A stretch of 64,000 nt of DNA, taken from assembly GCF_010894455.1 (NCBI RefSeq), contig NZ_JAAIXY010000003.1, positions 62,001 to 126,000 on the forward strand, in the 5' to 3' direction. The position numbers and the translations under genes were made by a program. This stretch comes from Myxococcus eversor. GTDB taxonomy: Bacteria > Myxococcota > Myxococcia > Myxococcales > Myxococcaceae. Positions within the stretch are counted from its first letter, which is position 1. Each line of letters opens with the position of its first letter. Under the pieces are notes generated by a model. It ran no database searches and was not told where the DNA came from. It saw nothing but the letters and a program-made list of their open reading frames with translations. Of the stretch, positions 8,697-17,245 are shown in pieces.

Positions 8697-10292
8697 ATGC
8701 CTTCCTCCTCACTGAAGCTGGACTCCCTGCTGGAGCCCGCGAACCGAGGCAACTGGAAGGCCGTCCTCGATGGGCTGCTCGTAGCCTGGCGCGCCGCGCC
8801 CCACACAGCGCTGGCCGACCGCATCGTCACCGTGGGACAGAAGCTCTCCGGCGACATCCCTCCGCCCAAGGACTGGGATGCGCTCGCGAAGAAGCCCGAG
8901 GCGGCGAAGCTCACGACGCTGCTGGCCGCGCTGCTCGACAAGGGCTCGGTGAAGGGACGCGGCCGGCTGGAGACGCTCGCGGATTGGCCCGAGGACCCGC
9001 GCATCGACCGCTGGGTCGCGAGCCGGTTCGTGGATCCGCCATTCACCAGTTCCTCGGCCAGCCCGTTCTGGACGCGGCTGGCGCCCCTGGCGCACCGCGT
9101 CCGGGACGCCCAGGCCGCGAGCGCGATGCTGAAGGCGCGCTCGGACTATGACGCGCGGGCGTCCTTCGGGACGCTCCTCACCGGCCACATCAACAGGATT
9201 CGCGCCCAGCTCGAGGACGCCAAGGACGCCGAGCTTCAAGCCGACGACGTGAAGGTCCTCGCTGAACTCGACACGGCCCTCCAGGAAGCAGCGCCACCGA
9301 AGCCCCGGAGCGCCGCGGACGCGGAGACCTTGCTGGCCCAGGTGCTCGCGAAGCCCGAGGATGAAGAGGCCCGCGCGGTGCTGGCCGACGTGCTGCTGGA
9401 GCAGGGCCACCCTCGCGGTGAGCTCATCGCGCTCCAGCTCGAAGCCACCCGGCGGACCCTCACCGCCACCGAGCGAAAGCGCGAGCGGGAGCTGCTCAAG
9501 AGCGCCCGAAAGGAGCTGCTCGGCCCGCTCGACGAGGTGCTCAAGCCCGACTGTGTCTTCACGCGGGGCTTCTTGTCCCACGCCGCGCTGAAGCAAGGCA
9601 GCGCGCGCGCCATCCGGAGCGCCATCCAGAAGACGGCGGGCCATCCCCTGTGGGCCACGGTGGAGCATCTGGAAGGTCGCGGGGACTACGACATCACCAC
9701 GCACCCGGTGATGAAGTCGCTGCGCTCGCTCGCGAACAGCGAAGTGATGACGCAGACGCTGGCGAAGATGCCCTGGCTCGAGTCCCTCGCGATGCGTGGC
9801 GCCTTGGACCAATGGACGGAGCTGGGCCAGGACCCCAGCGCGTTCCCCGCGCTGCGCCACCTGGACATCTTCCTCTTCCTCGGGTGGGTCTCCGACTTCC
9901 TGGCGACACCGCTCGTGTCGAGGCTGGAGCGACTCCAAATCCGCATCTACGTGGGCGCCCAGGTCTCCTCGACGGAGCTGGAGTTCCTTTCGCTCGTACC
10001 GACGCTGAAGGTTCCGGAAATCACCTTCCGACTGGTGCGCAACGACACCAAGGATTGGAGCTGCGGTTTCCGTTTCGTGCGCGAGCCAAGTGGCAAGCAC
10101 GCGGTCCACCTCTTCACCACGACGATGAACGAGCCCTACGAGCAGCTCGTGCGCGACGACCTCCTCGCCGGACTCGAACAGATTGCGCGGTTGGAGCGCT
10201 CGAAGCTCACCATGGCCCATCGGCTGCGCTCGGACGTGAAGGCTGAAGTCGAGCGACGCGTCAAAGCGCTCGGCGGCACGCTCGAGACCTGA
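8697..10292 (+). CDS. TIGR02996-type myxobacterial protein
   Basis: 531-residue cytoplasmic protein. Residues about 205-250 carry a LARxLAxPEDxxxRxVLADxLxExGxPRGELIxLQ-type segment, the hallmark of a domain (TIGR02996) found in large paralogous sets in Myxococcales and Planctomycetes. The C-terminal half has leucine-rich stretches resembling degenerate LRRs, the usual companions of this domain. No catalytic motif is visible and the role is unknown. It follows the YchJ-like gene by 39 bp. Confidence 0.75.
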   Translation: MPSSSLKLDSLLEPANRGNWKAVLDGLLVAWRAAPHTALADRIVTVGQKLSGDIPPPKDWDALAKKPEAAKLTTLLAALLDKGSVKGRGRLETLADWPEDPRIDRWVASRFVDPPFTSSSASPFWTRLAPLAHRVRDAQAASAMLKARSDYDARASFGTLLTGHINRIRAQLEDAKDAELQADDVKVLAELDTALQEAAPPKPRSAADAETLLAQVLAKPEDEEARAVLADVLLEQGHPRGELIALQLEATRRTLTATERKRERELLKSARKELLGPLDEVLKPDCVFTRGFLSHAALKQGSARAIRSAIQKTAGHPLWATVEHLEGRGDYDITTHPVMKSLRSLANSEVMTQTLAKMPWLESLAMRGALDQWTELGQDPSAFPALRHLDIFLFLGWVSDFLATPLVSRLERLQIRIYVGAQVSSTELEFLSLVPTLKVPEITFRLVRNDTKDWSCGFRFVREPSGKHAVHLFTTTMNEPYEQLVRDDLLAGLEQIARLERSKLTMAHRLRSDVKAEVERRVKALGGTLET

Positions 10293-10311
10293 AGCGCTCG
10301 CGAGGAACCGC

Positions 10312-10345
10312 GACGAGGCCCGGCGTGACGTCTCCGGGCCTCGTC
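10312..10345. terminator. Perfect 12-bp hairpin between convergent genes
   Basis: GACGAGGCCCGG at 10312-10323 pairs perfectly with CCGGGCCTCGTC at 10334-10345 around a 10-nt loop. It sits 14 bp after one convergent gene's end and before the other's, so it can serve both strands. There is no clear T-tract. Confidence 0.6.
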
Positions 10346-10358
10346 ACTTCACCCACGC

Positions 10359-11003
10359 TTAGCGAGGCACCGTCGTTCCGGACGGCGACGGCTTGGCAGC
10401 GGGAGCCGCGTCACTGGTGTCATCGACGGCGTTGGCGGTCCTCCAGGCGAGTGCCGCGAAGCCATCCGGCACCGCACCTCCCTCGTCCTCCGGGTCCGGC
10501 GGCGGCTTGTCCCCAATCTCATCCGACTGGTTGGTGCAGGGGTCATACGGCGGTGGCGCGCTCTGCTCCTCGTTTCCCCCCTGATTGCCCTGCCGCGGGT
10601 TGGAGCCCGCGTCGACGGCGTCGGTCCCCACGGAGCCTTCGCCCCGAGCCCTCACCGGCGCGGTGAACGTCGTCGTGGGGATGCCCTTGCGGTGGACCTG
10701 CGCGAGGAACGCCTCGCTGGAGACGCGGTCACCCGATACGGCGTAGGCGAAGGTCTTCTGGCCGGGGTTGACGCCCAGCGCGAGGAACCTGCCCGTGCTG
10801 GGGCACAGCCCGATGACCATCTGCGTGGCGCCCTCGGGCAACCGCGCGTTGGGCGGCAGGCGTTGGACCTTGGGAGTCTTCGGCATCGGACCGGGCTCGG
10901 GGCACGACGGGCTCGGCGTCACCGGTCGCGTGCCCAGCGTGCGGCATCCCGTCACCGCACCCACGAGCACCAGGCACATCATCCACTTGTTCATGTTCTT
11001 CAT
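10359..11003 (-). CDS. Lipoprotein of unknown function, partner of the CHAT protein
   Basis: 214 residues with a lipoprotein signal ending in VTGC (about residue 20). The middle part (about 45-125) looks folded; the C-terminal third is low-complexity, rich in Pro, Asp, Glu and Gly, with two Cys. The ATG at 11003 has a strong purine leader (GGAGGGGGAAG). It begins 42 bp after the stop of the TPR-CHAT gene on the same strand, so the two are very likely co-transcribed. I recognise no family. By position it may be a surface or periplasmic partner or target of the CHAT protein, which is inference only. Confidence 0.7.
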   Translation of the reverse strand: MKNMNKWMMCLVLVGAVTGCRTLGTRPVTPSPSCPEPGPMPKTPKVQRLPPNARLPEGATQMVIGLCPSTGRFLALGVNPGQKTFAYAVSGDRVSSEAFLAQVHRKGIPTTTFTAPVRARGEGSVGTDAVDAGSNPRQGNQGGNEEQSAPPPYDPCTNQSDEIGDKPPPDPEDEGGAVPDGFAALAWRTANAVDDTSDAAPAAKPSPSGTTVPR

Positions 11004-11045
11004 CGTCTTCCCCCTCCACTCGAACCAGGCGGGCCCATCCCGCCC

Positions 11046-13829
11046 TCATTCAAAAACCAGGACGGAGCGAACCCAACTGCGCGGGTCCCGCCGCATCCAC
11101 GTCATCCGCACGTCTCGCAGTGCATTCGCCGCGCGCTCTCCGCGCTGAATCCGCTCACGCACCGCATTGAAGAAAGGTCCCGCTTCGGCATCGGGTACAT
11201 CCACCGTCGCCGCGAGCACCGTGCGTGCCCCCGCGTCCAGGAACGCCACGGGCAGGCTGAAGCGCTCATACGTCCAGGTGGTGCCATGCGCGGCCCGGCA
11301 CGCGGCCAGGATGACCAGGGGCTGGCCTCGCAGCTTCGTCGCGCGCACCTCGCCCGCGGTGAGCGCGTAGCGGCCACCCGCCTCGGGGGACAACACCAGG
11401 AGCGACGCCTCGGACACATCCGGGTTCATCAAGCCGTGGGCGTGGACCTCGATTTGCGAGGCGTCCGCCATCGCCTCCAGCACCCGTGAAGGCGTGGCCT
11501 GCCGCCCCAACAACATCGTGGCGTCATCCCCAGGCAGCCCCGCCCATCCACCGAGCGCGGGCAGCCCCAGCGACGCGGGCGCCTGCACCTCCGCCACCAC
11601 CAGCCGACGCCCCATGCTGGTCGCCGGCACGGACGGCTGTGGCCTCACCACGTGGTAGGCCCACGCCAGGTCCTCGGGCAGGAGCCCCGCGCGACCATGC
11701 AGCGGAGGACGCGCCACCACCTCCACCCTCGGGCACGCCCGCAGCATCGCCGTCACCGACTCGGGAACCAGCCCTTGAAGCTCCTCATCCAGCGGGGTGC
11801 GGCGGCTCGCGTCGTGGTGCTCCACCAGCCGTCCATCCGGGCCTCGCGCCAGCACCAACGTCCGCTCGACATCCACGGTGACGGCGAGGACGCACTGTCC
11901 AGGAAGCGCGCCGCCCAGCTCCTCGCCGAAGAGCTGGAACGCCTTCTCCGACTCTCCCGCCCGGGCCGCCGCGAAGAGCAGCGACGTGTAGCTGTAGGCG
12001 CGGGCCTTGCGCGCATCGACGCTGGTGGACGGAAGGCGTCGCGCTTCGTCGATGGACTGGCGGAGCAACGCCTCGCCGCGCACCCTGTCTTTCTCCACCA
12101 GGAAGCGCCCCTCGATGTGCGTGAGCAGCGCGGCCTCGCCCTGGGTGAGCGTGTGCTGCTGGCGCCGCTCCGACATGCCCGCCACCAGCCGCGCGTCCTG
12201 CTCCGGGTCCGGCATCAGCCGCGCCAGGTCCGAGAGCGTCTTCGCTCCCGAGAGCAGCAAGGGCGTCTTGCAGGACAGCGCCTCGCGCATGCGCTCCCGG
12301 GCCGGCTCCACGGAGAAGGTGCCCAGCAAGGCCAGCGCGTCGTTCGAGCGGACGAAGTGGCGGATGGTGCAGTCCTCGGGACGCTGCGCGAGCGCCTCCT
12401 CCAGGTAGGCCCGCGCCTGAGCGGCGTCACCCTGGTAGCGGGCGAGCTGCCCGAGTTGGAGGAGGAGCTGTGTCTCGCCCCACCTCGGGTCCACGCGGTA
12501 CAGGGCGCGCGCGGCCTGGAGGTGACGGTGGGACTCCGCCAGTCGGTGGAGCTGGCGATACAAATCACCCAGGTCCGCTTCAATCGGGATGCAGCGGTAG
12601 CCGAAGGGATGCTGCTGGCAGAGCGAGGCGGCGCTCAGGAGGTATTGCTCCGCCTGGAGCAGCTCTCCTCGGGAGATGGCCACGCTGGCTCGCTCGTGCT
12701 CCAAGAGGAGCGTGAACCACGGGTCTCCGAGTCGAGTGATGAGCGGCGTGAGTTCCTCCAGCCGTTCCCCCACCTTCTCCTCGCGCACCAGCGCGCCCAG
12801 GTACAGGTCCACCTCGCCAGCGTCCCGCAGTTCCTCCAGGAACGCGGCGAGTCCACCGGCGACTTCGTGCGTGCGGTACAGCTCCAGGTAGCGACGGGCC
12901 AGGGGCGCGCGGACCCGGAAGTCGCGTCCGCTCGCCCTGTGGATGGCATCTCCCAGCGCCGTGCCACCATCGCGCGCATCCAGGACCGCGGCCACCGGCT
13001 CCAGCGCGCGCAGCCGCTCCACCGAGGGCGCCGCGCGAATGGCCTCGTACAGGTACATGCGGAACATGCCGGGGTAGGCACGGAGGACCTCGGCGGACAC
13101 GGGCTCGCCCTGCGTCACGAGCGCATGCCCCCGCGCCGAAATCTCGCGCCGGTCCTCCGTGCCCATCAGTCGGGCGCGCGCCGCGTCCGCGCGAGTCTTC
13201 GCCTCCCCCGCCCAGCCTGGCTCCCCCAGCGCGGCCACGGCGTCGAAGGAGCGCGCGGCGAGCGCCCACAGCTCCAAGTCCCGCAGCACCAGGCTCCGGT
13301 TCCACAGCGCCTGAGCATGCTTCGGCTGAGCGCTCAGCACCCCCTCCAACAGCGCCAGCGCCGTGGCGGAGTCCCCCTGGTCCAACGCCATGATGGCCTT
13401 GTCGCTGGCCACATCCGGAGACGTCCCCGCCTTCGCCAGATAGGGAGCGGCCAGCTCCGCGTTGCGGCGCACCAGATAGGCCGCCGCGAGCCCATGCATG
13501 TCGCCCTCGGCCTCCAGCCGCGCCAACTCGCTCAGCGGCGCCGGAGGCGGACCGCCCGCATCTCCCGAGCGCAGCGGTCCATAGGGACGGTGCACGTCCG
13601 CGCCGGGATAGCTCACCCGCGCCTCCAGAGTGCGCACCGGAGCGCCGGTCAGGAACAGCTCCGGCGATACGGGCGTGGGACTCCACCGCGAGCGCAAACC
13701 CGCCGCGACAGCGGCGGCTCCCGCGATGCCCACCACCACCATGAGCGCGGCCCACCTCGGCCGCGGAATCGAGGACCAGGACCCGTCATCCACCGCCGTA
13801 CTCCCCGCGTATGTGCCCTGGAAGCCCAT
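11046..13829 (-). CDS. Membrane-anchored TPR-CHAT protein (caspase-like peptidase)
   Basis: 927 residues. A short N-terminus is followed by one membrane helix (about 30-48), a long alpha-helical tetratricopeptide-like region (about 110-680), and a C-terminal CHAT domain. CHAT domains are caspase-fold cysteine peptidases. Here the dyad is visible as EVHAHG (His796 or His798) and ILAAC (Cys844), with normal caspase spacing. The frame is open further upstream, but the start at 13829 fits the beginning of the coherent protein. CHAT proteases with TPR arrays act in effector roles such as Csx29 cleaving its partner in the type III-E Craspase. The downstream lipoprotein gene may encode a partner. 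Substrate and trigger are unknown. Confidence 0.85.
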   Translation of the reverse strand: MGFQGTYAGSTAVDDGSWSSIPRPRWAALMVVVGIAGAAAVAAGLRSRWSPTPVSPELFLTGAPVRTLEARVSYPGADVHRPYGPLRSGDAGGPPPAPLSELARLEAEGDMHGLAAAYLVRRNAELAAPYLAKAGTSPDVASDKAIMALDQGDSATALALLEGVLSAQPKHAQALWNRSLVLRDLELWALAARSFDAVAALGEPGWAGEAKTRADAARARLMGTEDRREISARGHALVTQGEPVSAEVLRAYPGMFRMYLYEAIRAAPSVERLRALEPVAAVLDARDGGTALGDAIHRASGRDFRVRAPLARRYLELYRTHEVAGGLAAFLEELRDAGEVDLYLGALVREEKVGERLEELTPLITRLGDPWFTLLLEHERASVAISRGELLQAEQYLLSAASLCQQHPFGYRCIPIEADLGDLYRQLHRLAESHRHLQAARALYRVDPRWGETQLLLQLGQLARYQGDAAQARAYLEEALAQRPEDCTIRHFVRSNDALALLGTFSVEPARERMREALSCKTPLLLSGAKTLSDLARLMPDPEQDARLVAGMSERRQQHTLTQGEAALLTHIEGRFLVEKDRVRGEALLRQSIDEARRLPSTSVDARKARAYSYTSLLFAAARAGESEKAFQLFGEELGGALPGQCVLAVTVDVERTLVLARGPDGRLVEHHDASRRTPLDEELQGLVPESVTAMLRACPRVEVVARPPLHGRAGLLPEDLAWAYHVVRPQPSVPATSMGRRLVVAEVQAPASLGLPALGGWAGLPGDDATMLLGRQATPSRVLEAMADASQIEVHAHGLMNPDVSEASLLVLSPEAGGRYALTAGEVRATKLRGQPLVILAACRAAHGTTWTYERFSLPVAFLDAGARTVLAATVDVPDAEAGPFFNAVRERIQRGERAANALRDVRMTWMRRDPRSWVRSVLVFE

Positions 13830-14243
13830 GCCCACCCAACGGCAGGGCTCCAGAATCTTCCCGCCGGACGCTACGCCGCTTCTTTCGTCATCGCGATGCC
13901 GCCGGGATGTGGACCTCCCCATGAGCGGCCGAAGTTGACGGGCGGGGGCTTCACCGCAGGGCCCCGACACCTGCACCCGGGGGCACGAGCCAATAGCCTC
14001 GACCCGGGTGCGAGGAGAACGGGCCGAGCACGACGCGCAAGGGAGCACGCCCCACCAGAGACACACGACGTGGGCTCCGTGCCACGCGCCCGTGGACTAG
14101 GCGCCACGGCTCCGCGTCCGGAGGACCACGCACCCTACGGGTTCTCCCGCACGCCCCCCGGCCACGAGCCCTGGCGCAAGCCTTGCTCCCGCTCCGGCCC
14201 CAACGCGCGAAGCTCGACCCCCGTCGCGCAGAACCGGAGCCCC
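13830..14243. other. 414-bp divergent intergenic region
   Basis: Lies between the TPR-CHAT gene and the beta-lactamase-like gene and must contain both promoters. I see no convincing -35/-10 pair, long palindrome or small gene. Open frames here have poor starts and no recognisable content. Confidence 0.4.
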
Positions 14244-15065
14244 ATGTTCCGCATCCCCTCGACCCTGCTCGCCCTCTTCACCCTCGCCACCTCCAGCGCG
14301 CTCGCCGCCGCGCCCAAGGCCCTACCGGCCCATCCGGGCTGTTTCCTGCTGATGGACCTGGAGACAGGCAAGGTGAGTCGCAACGACAAGGAGAAGTGCG
14401 CCACGCGGCTGCCGCCCGCCTCCACCTTCAAGGTGCCCCACGCGCTCATCGCCCTGGAGACAGGTGTCGTGTCGAGCGTGGACGAGGTGCGCAAGTGGGA
14501 CGGCACGAAGCACGCCATCGCGATGTGGAACCAGGACCAGACGCTGGACACGGCCATGCGCCGCTCCGCGCTGTGGTTCTTCCAGGGCACGGCGAAGCAG
14601 CTTGGCCGCGAGCGCATGGAGGACTGGCTCAAGCGCTTCCACTACGGCACGCAGGACGCCTCCGGCGACATCACCCTCTTCTGGCTGGGCGGTCCCCTGC
14701 GCATCTCCCCCGACGAGCAGCTCGACTTCCTCGCGCGCATGTTCCGGGGCGAGCTCCCCGTCAGCCCCCAGGTTCTGGAGAAGGTGAAGGGCACGATGAC
14801 TCACGGACCGGACACCGTGGCCAGCGTCCGCGACGGCATCAACCTGGGCGGTCCCTGGAAGGAGGGCGCGGTGCTGAGCGCCAAGACGGGCTGGTACCCG
14901 AACAAGGCGGAGGGTGACGTCACCTGGCTGGTGGGCCACATCGCCTCTCCCAAGGGCCGCCACGTCTTCGTCAGCGCCGTGCGCTCTCCCCCGGGCAAGT
15001 CCCCGGCGCGCTCGCCAGCACTCTCCAGCGCCATCGACGCACTCAAGGCGCAAGGCCTGCTCTGA
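14244..15065 (+). CDS. Class D (OXA-like) beta-lactamase-family protein
   Basis: 273 residues with a signal peptide cleaved after the ALAA stretch (about residue 20-24). It has the three class D landmarks: STFK at 60-63 (nucleophile Ser60, with Lys63 the likely carbamylated residue), YGT at 134-136 in place of the common YGN, and KTG at 214-216. It should be a periplasmic serine beta-lactamase or a penicillin-recognising relative. A strict sensor of the BlaR type would have membrane segments, which are absent. The ATG at 14244 follows GGAG. It is convergent with metK. Confidence 0.85.
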   Translation: MFRIPSTLLALFTLATSSALAAAPKALPAHPGCFLLMDLETGKVSRNDKEKCATRLPPASTFKVPHALIALETGVVSSVDEVRKWDGTKHAIAMWNQDQTLDTAMRRSALWFFQGTAKQLGRERMEDWLKRFHYGTQDASGDITLFWLGGPLRISPDEQLDFLARMFRGELPVSPQVLEKVKGTMTHGPDTVASVRDGINLGGPWKEGAVLSAKTGWYPNKAEGDVTWLVGHIASPKGRHVFVSAVRSPPGKSPARSPALSSAIDALKAQGLL

Positions 15066-15071
15066 AACGAC

Positions 15072-15105
15072 GATGGGCCGCTTCCCACTCGGGAGGCGGC
15101 CCATC
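15072..15105. terminator. 15-bp hairpin terminator between bla-like gene and metK
   Basis: GATGGGCCGCTTCCC (15072-15086) pairs with GGGAGGCGGCCCATC (15091-15105), with one wobble pair and a 4-nt loop. It lies 6 bp after the beta-lactamase-like stop and can work on both strands. The T-tract is weak. Confidence 0.7.
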
Positions 15106-15152
15106 TCGGCTTTCGCGTCAGCCCCGGACGTCGGGGCGTTCGCGAGAGGAAC

Positions 15153-16334
15153 TCAGACCACCTTGAGGCGACGGCCCGTGGAGGTGCTGTTCGCCGCATC
15201 CTTGAGCGCGTCCTTCTTGTCCGTGCGCTCCCAGGTGAACTCCTTCTCCGTGCGGCCGAAGTGCCCGTACGCGGCGGTCTTCTGGTAGATGGGCCGCAGC
15301 AGGTCCAGGTGCTCCGTGATTTCGCGCGGCTTCAGGCCGAACGTCTGACGGATGGCCTTGGCGATGCGCTCCTCGGGAACCGTGGCGGTGCCGAAGGTCT
15401 CCACCATGACGCTGACGGGCTCGGCCACGCCGATGGCGTAGGAGACCTGCACCTCGCAGCGGGTCGCCAGACCCGCGGCCACCACCGTCTTGGCGATGTG
15501 ACGCCCCATGTACGCGGCGGAGCGGTCCACCTTGGACGGGTCCTTGCCGCTGAAGGCGCCGCCACCGTGACGGCCCATGCCGCCGTAGGTGTCGACGATG
15601 ATCTTCCGGCCGGTGAGGCCCGAGTCGCCCATGGGGCCACCCACCACGAAGCGGCCCGTGGGGTTGATGTAGAACTTGGTCTTGTTGTCGATGAGCTTCT
15701 TGGGGAGCGCCTTCGCGATGACGTCCTCGCGGATGGCCTCCTGGATCTTCTTGTTGGAGACGTCGTCCGAGTGCTGGGTGGACACCACCACCGCGTCGAT
15801 GCGCACCGGGCGGCCCTCGCGGTACTCCACCGTCACCTGGCTCTTGCCGTCGGGACGAAGCCAGTCGTGCTGCTTGCGGCGCACGTCCGCCAGCTTGCGG
15901 GTCAGCGCGTGGGCGTAGTGCAGCGGGGCGGGCATCAGCTCCGGCGTCTCGTCGCACGCGAAGCCGAACATCATGCCCTGGTCACCGGCGCCCTGCTCCT
16001 TCTTGTTGTCCACGCCGCGCGCGATGTCCTGGCTCTGGCCTTCGATGGCCACCATGACGCCGCAGGTGTTGCCGTCGTAGCCCATGGAGCTGTCGGTGTA
16101 GCCAATCCGGCAGATGGTGCTGCGGACAATCTTGGGGATGTCCACGTAGGTGTTCGTCGTCACCTCGCCGGCGACAATCGCGAGGCCCGTCTTGACCAGC
16201 GTCTCCACGGCGACGCGAGCCTGCGGGTCCTTGGCGATGATGGCGTCCAGGACGCCGTCGGAGATCTGATCCGCGATCTTGTCCGGGTGGCCCTCGGTGA
16301 CGGATTCAGACGTGAACAGGTAGTCGGTAGGCAT
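15153..16334 (-). CDS. metK: S-adenosylmethionine synthetase
   Basis: Makes S-adenosylmethionine from methionine and ATP. 393 residues, the normal length. The N-terminal [12 protein letters not shown] stretch, the [12 protein letters not shown] motif and the [19 protein letters not shown] motif, with its phosphate and metal-binding residues, are all intact. The start at 16334 gives the expected N-terminus. The 228-bp upstream region shows no SAM riboswitch I can recognise; it contains a small dyad (CACTAAAGTG, near 16379). Confidence 0.96.
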   Translation of the reverse strand: MPTDYLFTSESVTEGHPDKIADQISDGVLDAIIAKDPQARVAVETLVKTGLAIVAGEVTTNTYVDIPKIVRSTICRIGYTDSSMGYDGNTCGVMVAIEGQSQDIARGVDNKKEQGAGDQGMMFGFACDETPELMPAPLHYAHALTRKLADVRRKQHDWLRPDGKSQVTVEYREGRPVRIDAVVVSTQHSDDVSNKKIQEAIREDVIAKALPKKLIDNKTKFYINPTGRFVVGGPMGDSGLTGRKIIVDTYGGMGRHGGGAFSGKDPSKVDRSAAYMGRHIAKTVVAAGLATRCEVQVSYAIGVAEPVSVMVETFGTATVPEERIAKAIRQTFGLKPREITEHLDLLRPIYQKTAAYGHFGRTEKEFTWERTDKKDALKDAANSTSTGRRLKVV

Positions 16335-16562
16335 GTCGTCTCAGTGCAAGGGGGGCGCATACCGCGCGCGCGGGCGGACACTAAAGTGTGGTCCCAAGGG
16401 AGTCAAACGGCCAGCAAGCCCGCTTCATTCGAGTGTCCGCCATGTGGGGCGAGCGGGCTTGGAGCCCGGCCGCCGAGCATCCGGGGTTGAATTTCGCGAG
16501 GCGCCCGGCGTTCTCCTGGGCTAACAGAACGCCGAGCATTCGCTGTGGAGGACTCGCCCGAC

Positions 16563-17138
16563 ATGAACGCCCGCTTCCGTACCCTCTCCCTCCTGGTCGC
16601 CTTCACCCTGTCCGTGCCCGCACTGGCCGCGGCGCCGAAGAAGGACGACCCGGTCGTCAAGCCGGTGAAGACGGTGGTGACGTCCGTGCGCTACGAGCGC
16701 GACGCGGCGGCCCTCAAGCTCTTCGGCGGTGAGGAGCAGGGGAAGTTCCTGCTCGGCGACTCGTGGGCCAAGGGCACCGATGCGCAGCGCAAGGAGTTCG
16801 TCACCCTCTTCCACGGCCTGTTCGCGAAGATCGCCTTCCCGCGCGTCCGGGAGAACTTCAAGTCGCTGGAGGACATCGTCTACTCCCCCGCCGAGGTGAC
16901 GGGCAACGAGGCCACGGTGGACTCCGTCGTCTTCATCAAGCACCCGCTGAAGACGCAGGAGATGAAGCTGAAGTACCGGCTGGTGAAGGACGCCTCCGCG
17001 TGGAAGGTCGTGGACGTGACGGTGCTGGGCTCCTCCATGCTCCAGGACATCCGCGACACGCAGGTGCAGCCGCTGCTGGCCCAGGGTGGCTGGGACAAGC
17101 TGCTGGAGCGCATGCGGCAGGAGCTGGCGAAGAAGTAG
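16563..17138 (+). CDS. MlaC-like phospholipid-binding periplasmic protein
   Basis: 191 residues with a signal peptide ending at PALAA. The rest fits the MlaC/Ttg2D (toluene tolerance) family, including the YFxxVRENF-like and VxxSVVFIKHP segments and the closing GWDKLLERM stretch. Family members shuttle phospholipids between outer and inner membranes. No MlaD/E/F partners are adjacent, so it acts either with genes elsewhere or in another lipid pathway. GGAGG lies 11 bp before the ATG at 16563. Confidence 0.75.
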   Translation: MNARFRTLSLLVAFTLSVPALAAAPKKDDPVVKPVKTVVTSVRYERDAAALKLFGGEEQGKFLLGDSWAKGTDAQRKEFVTLFHGLFAKIAFPRVRENFKSLEDIVYSPAEVTGNEATVDSVVFIKHPLKTQEMKLKYRLVKDASAWKVVDVTVLGSSMLQDIRDTQVQPLLAQGGWDKLLERMRQELAKK

Positions 17139-17153
17139 CCGCCGCTCCCACTC

Positions 17154-17187
17154 CCGACGGCCAGGCCACCAGGCCCCCGGCCGTCGG
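17154..17187. terminator. Hairpin after the MlaC-like gene
   Basis: CCGACGGCC (17154-17162) pairs perfectly with GGCCGTCGG (17179-17187), 15 bp after the MlaC-like stop. There is no T-tract. Confidence 0.5.
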
Positions 17188-17245
17188 AGGGGTTCCGAGG
17201 GGGCGACGCCTGGCGTAGTCTCGCCCTCCCCCTCCTGCCTGGTCG

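Noticed and set aside
13871..14107. Small genes in the gap between the CHAT and beta-lactamase-like genes
   Set aside because: Arg/Pro/Gly-rich frames with no leader or homology features, typical of chance frames in GC-rich DNA.
16335..16562. SAM riboswitch upstream of metK
   Set aside because: I could not trace any known SAM riboswitch core; only a short dyad near 16379 is present.
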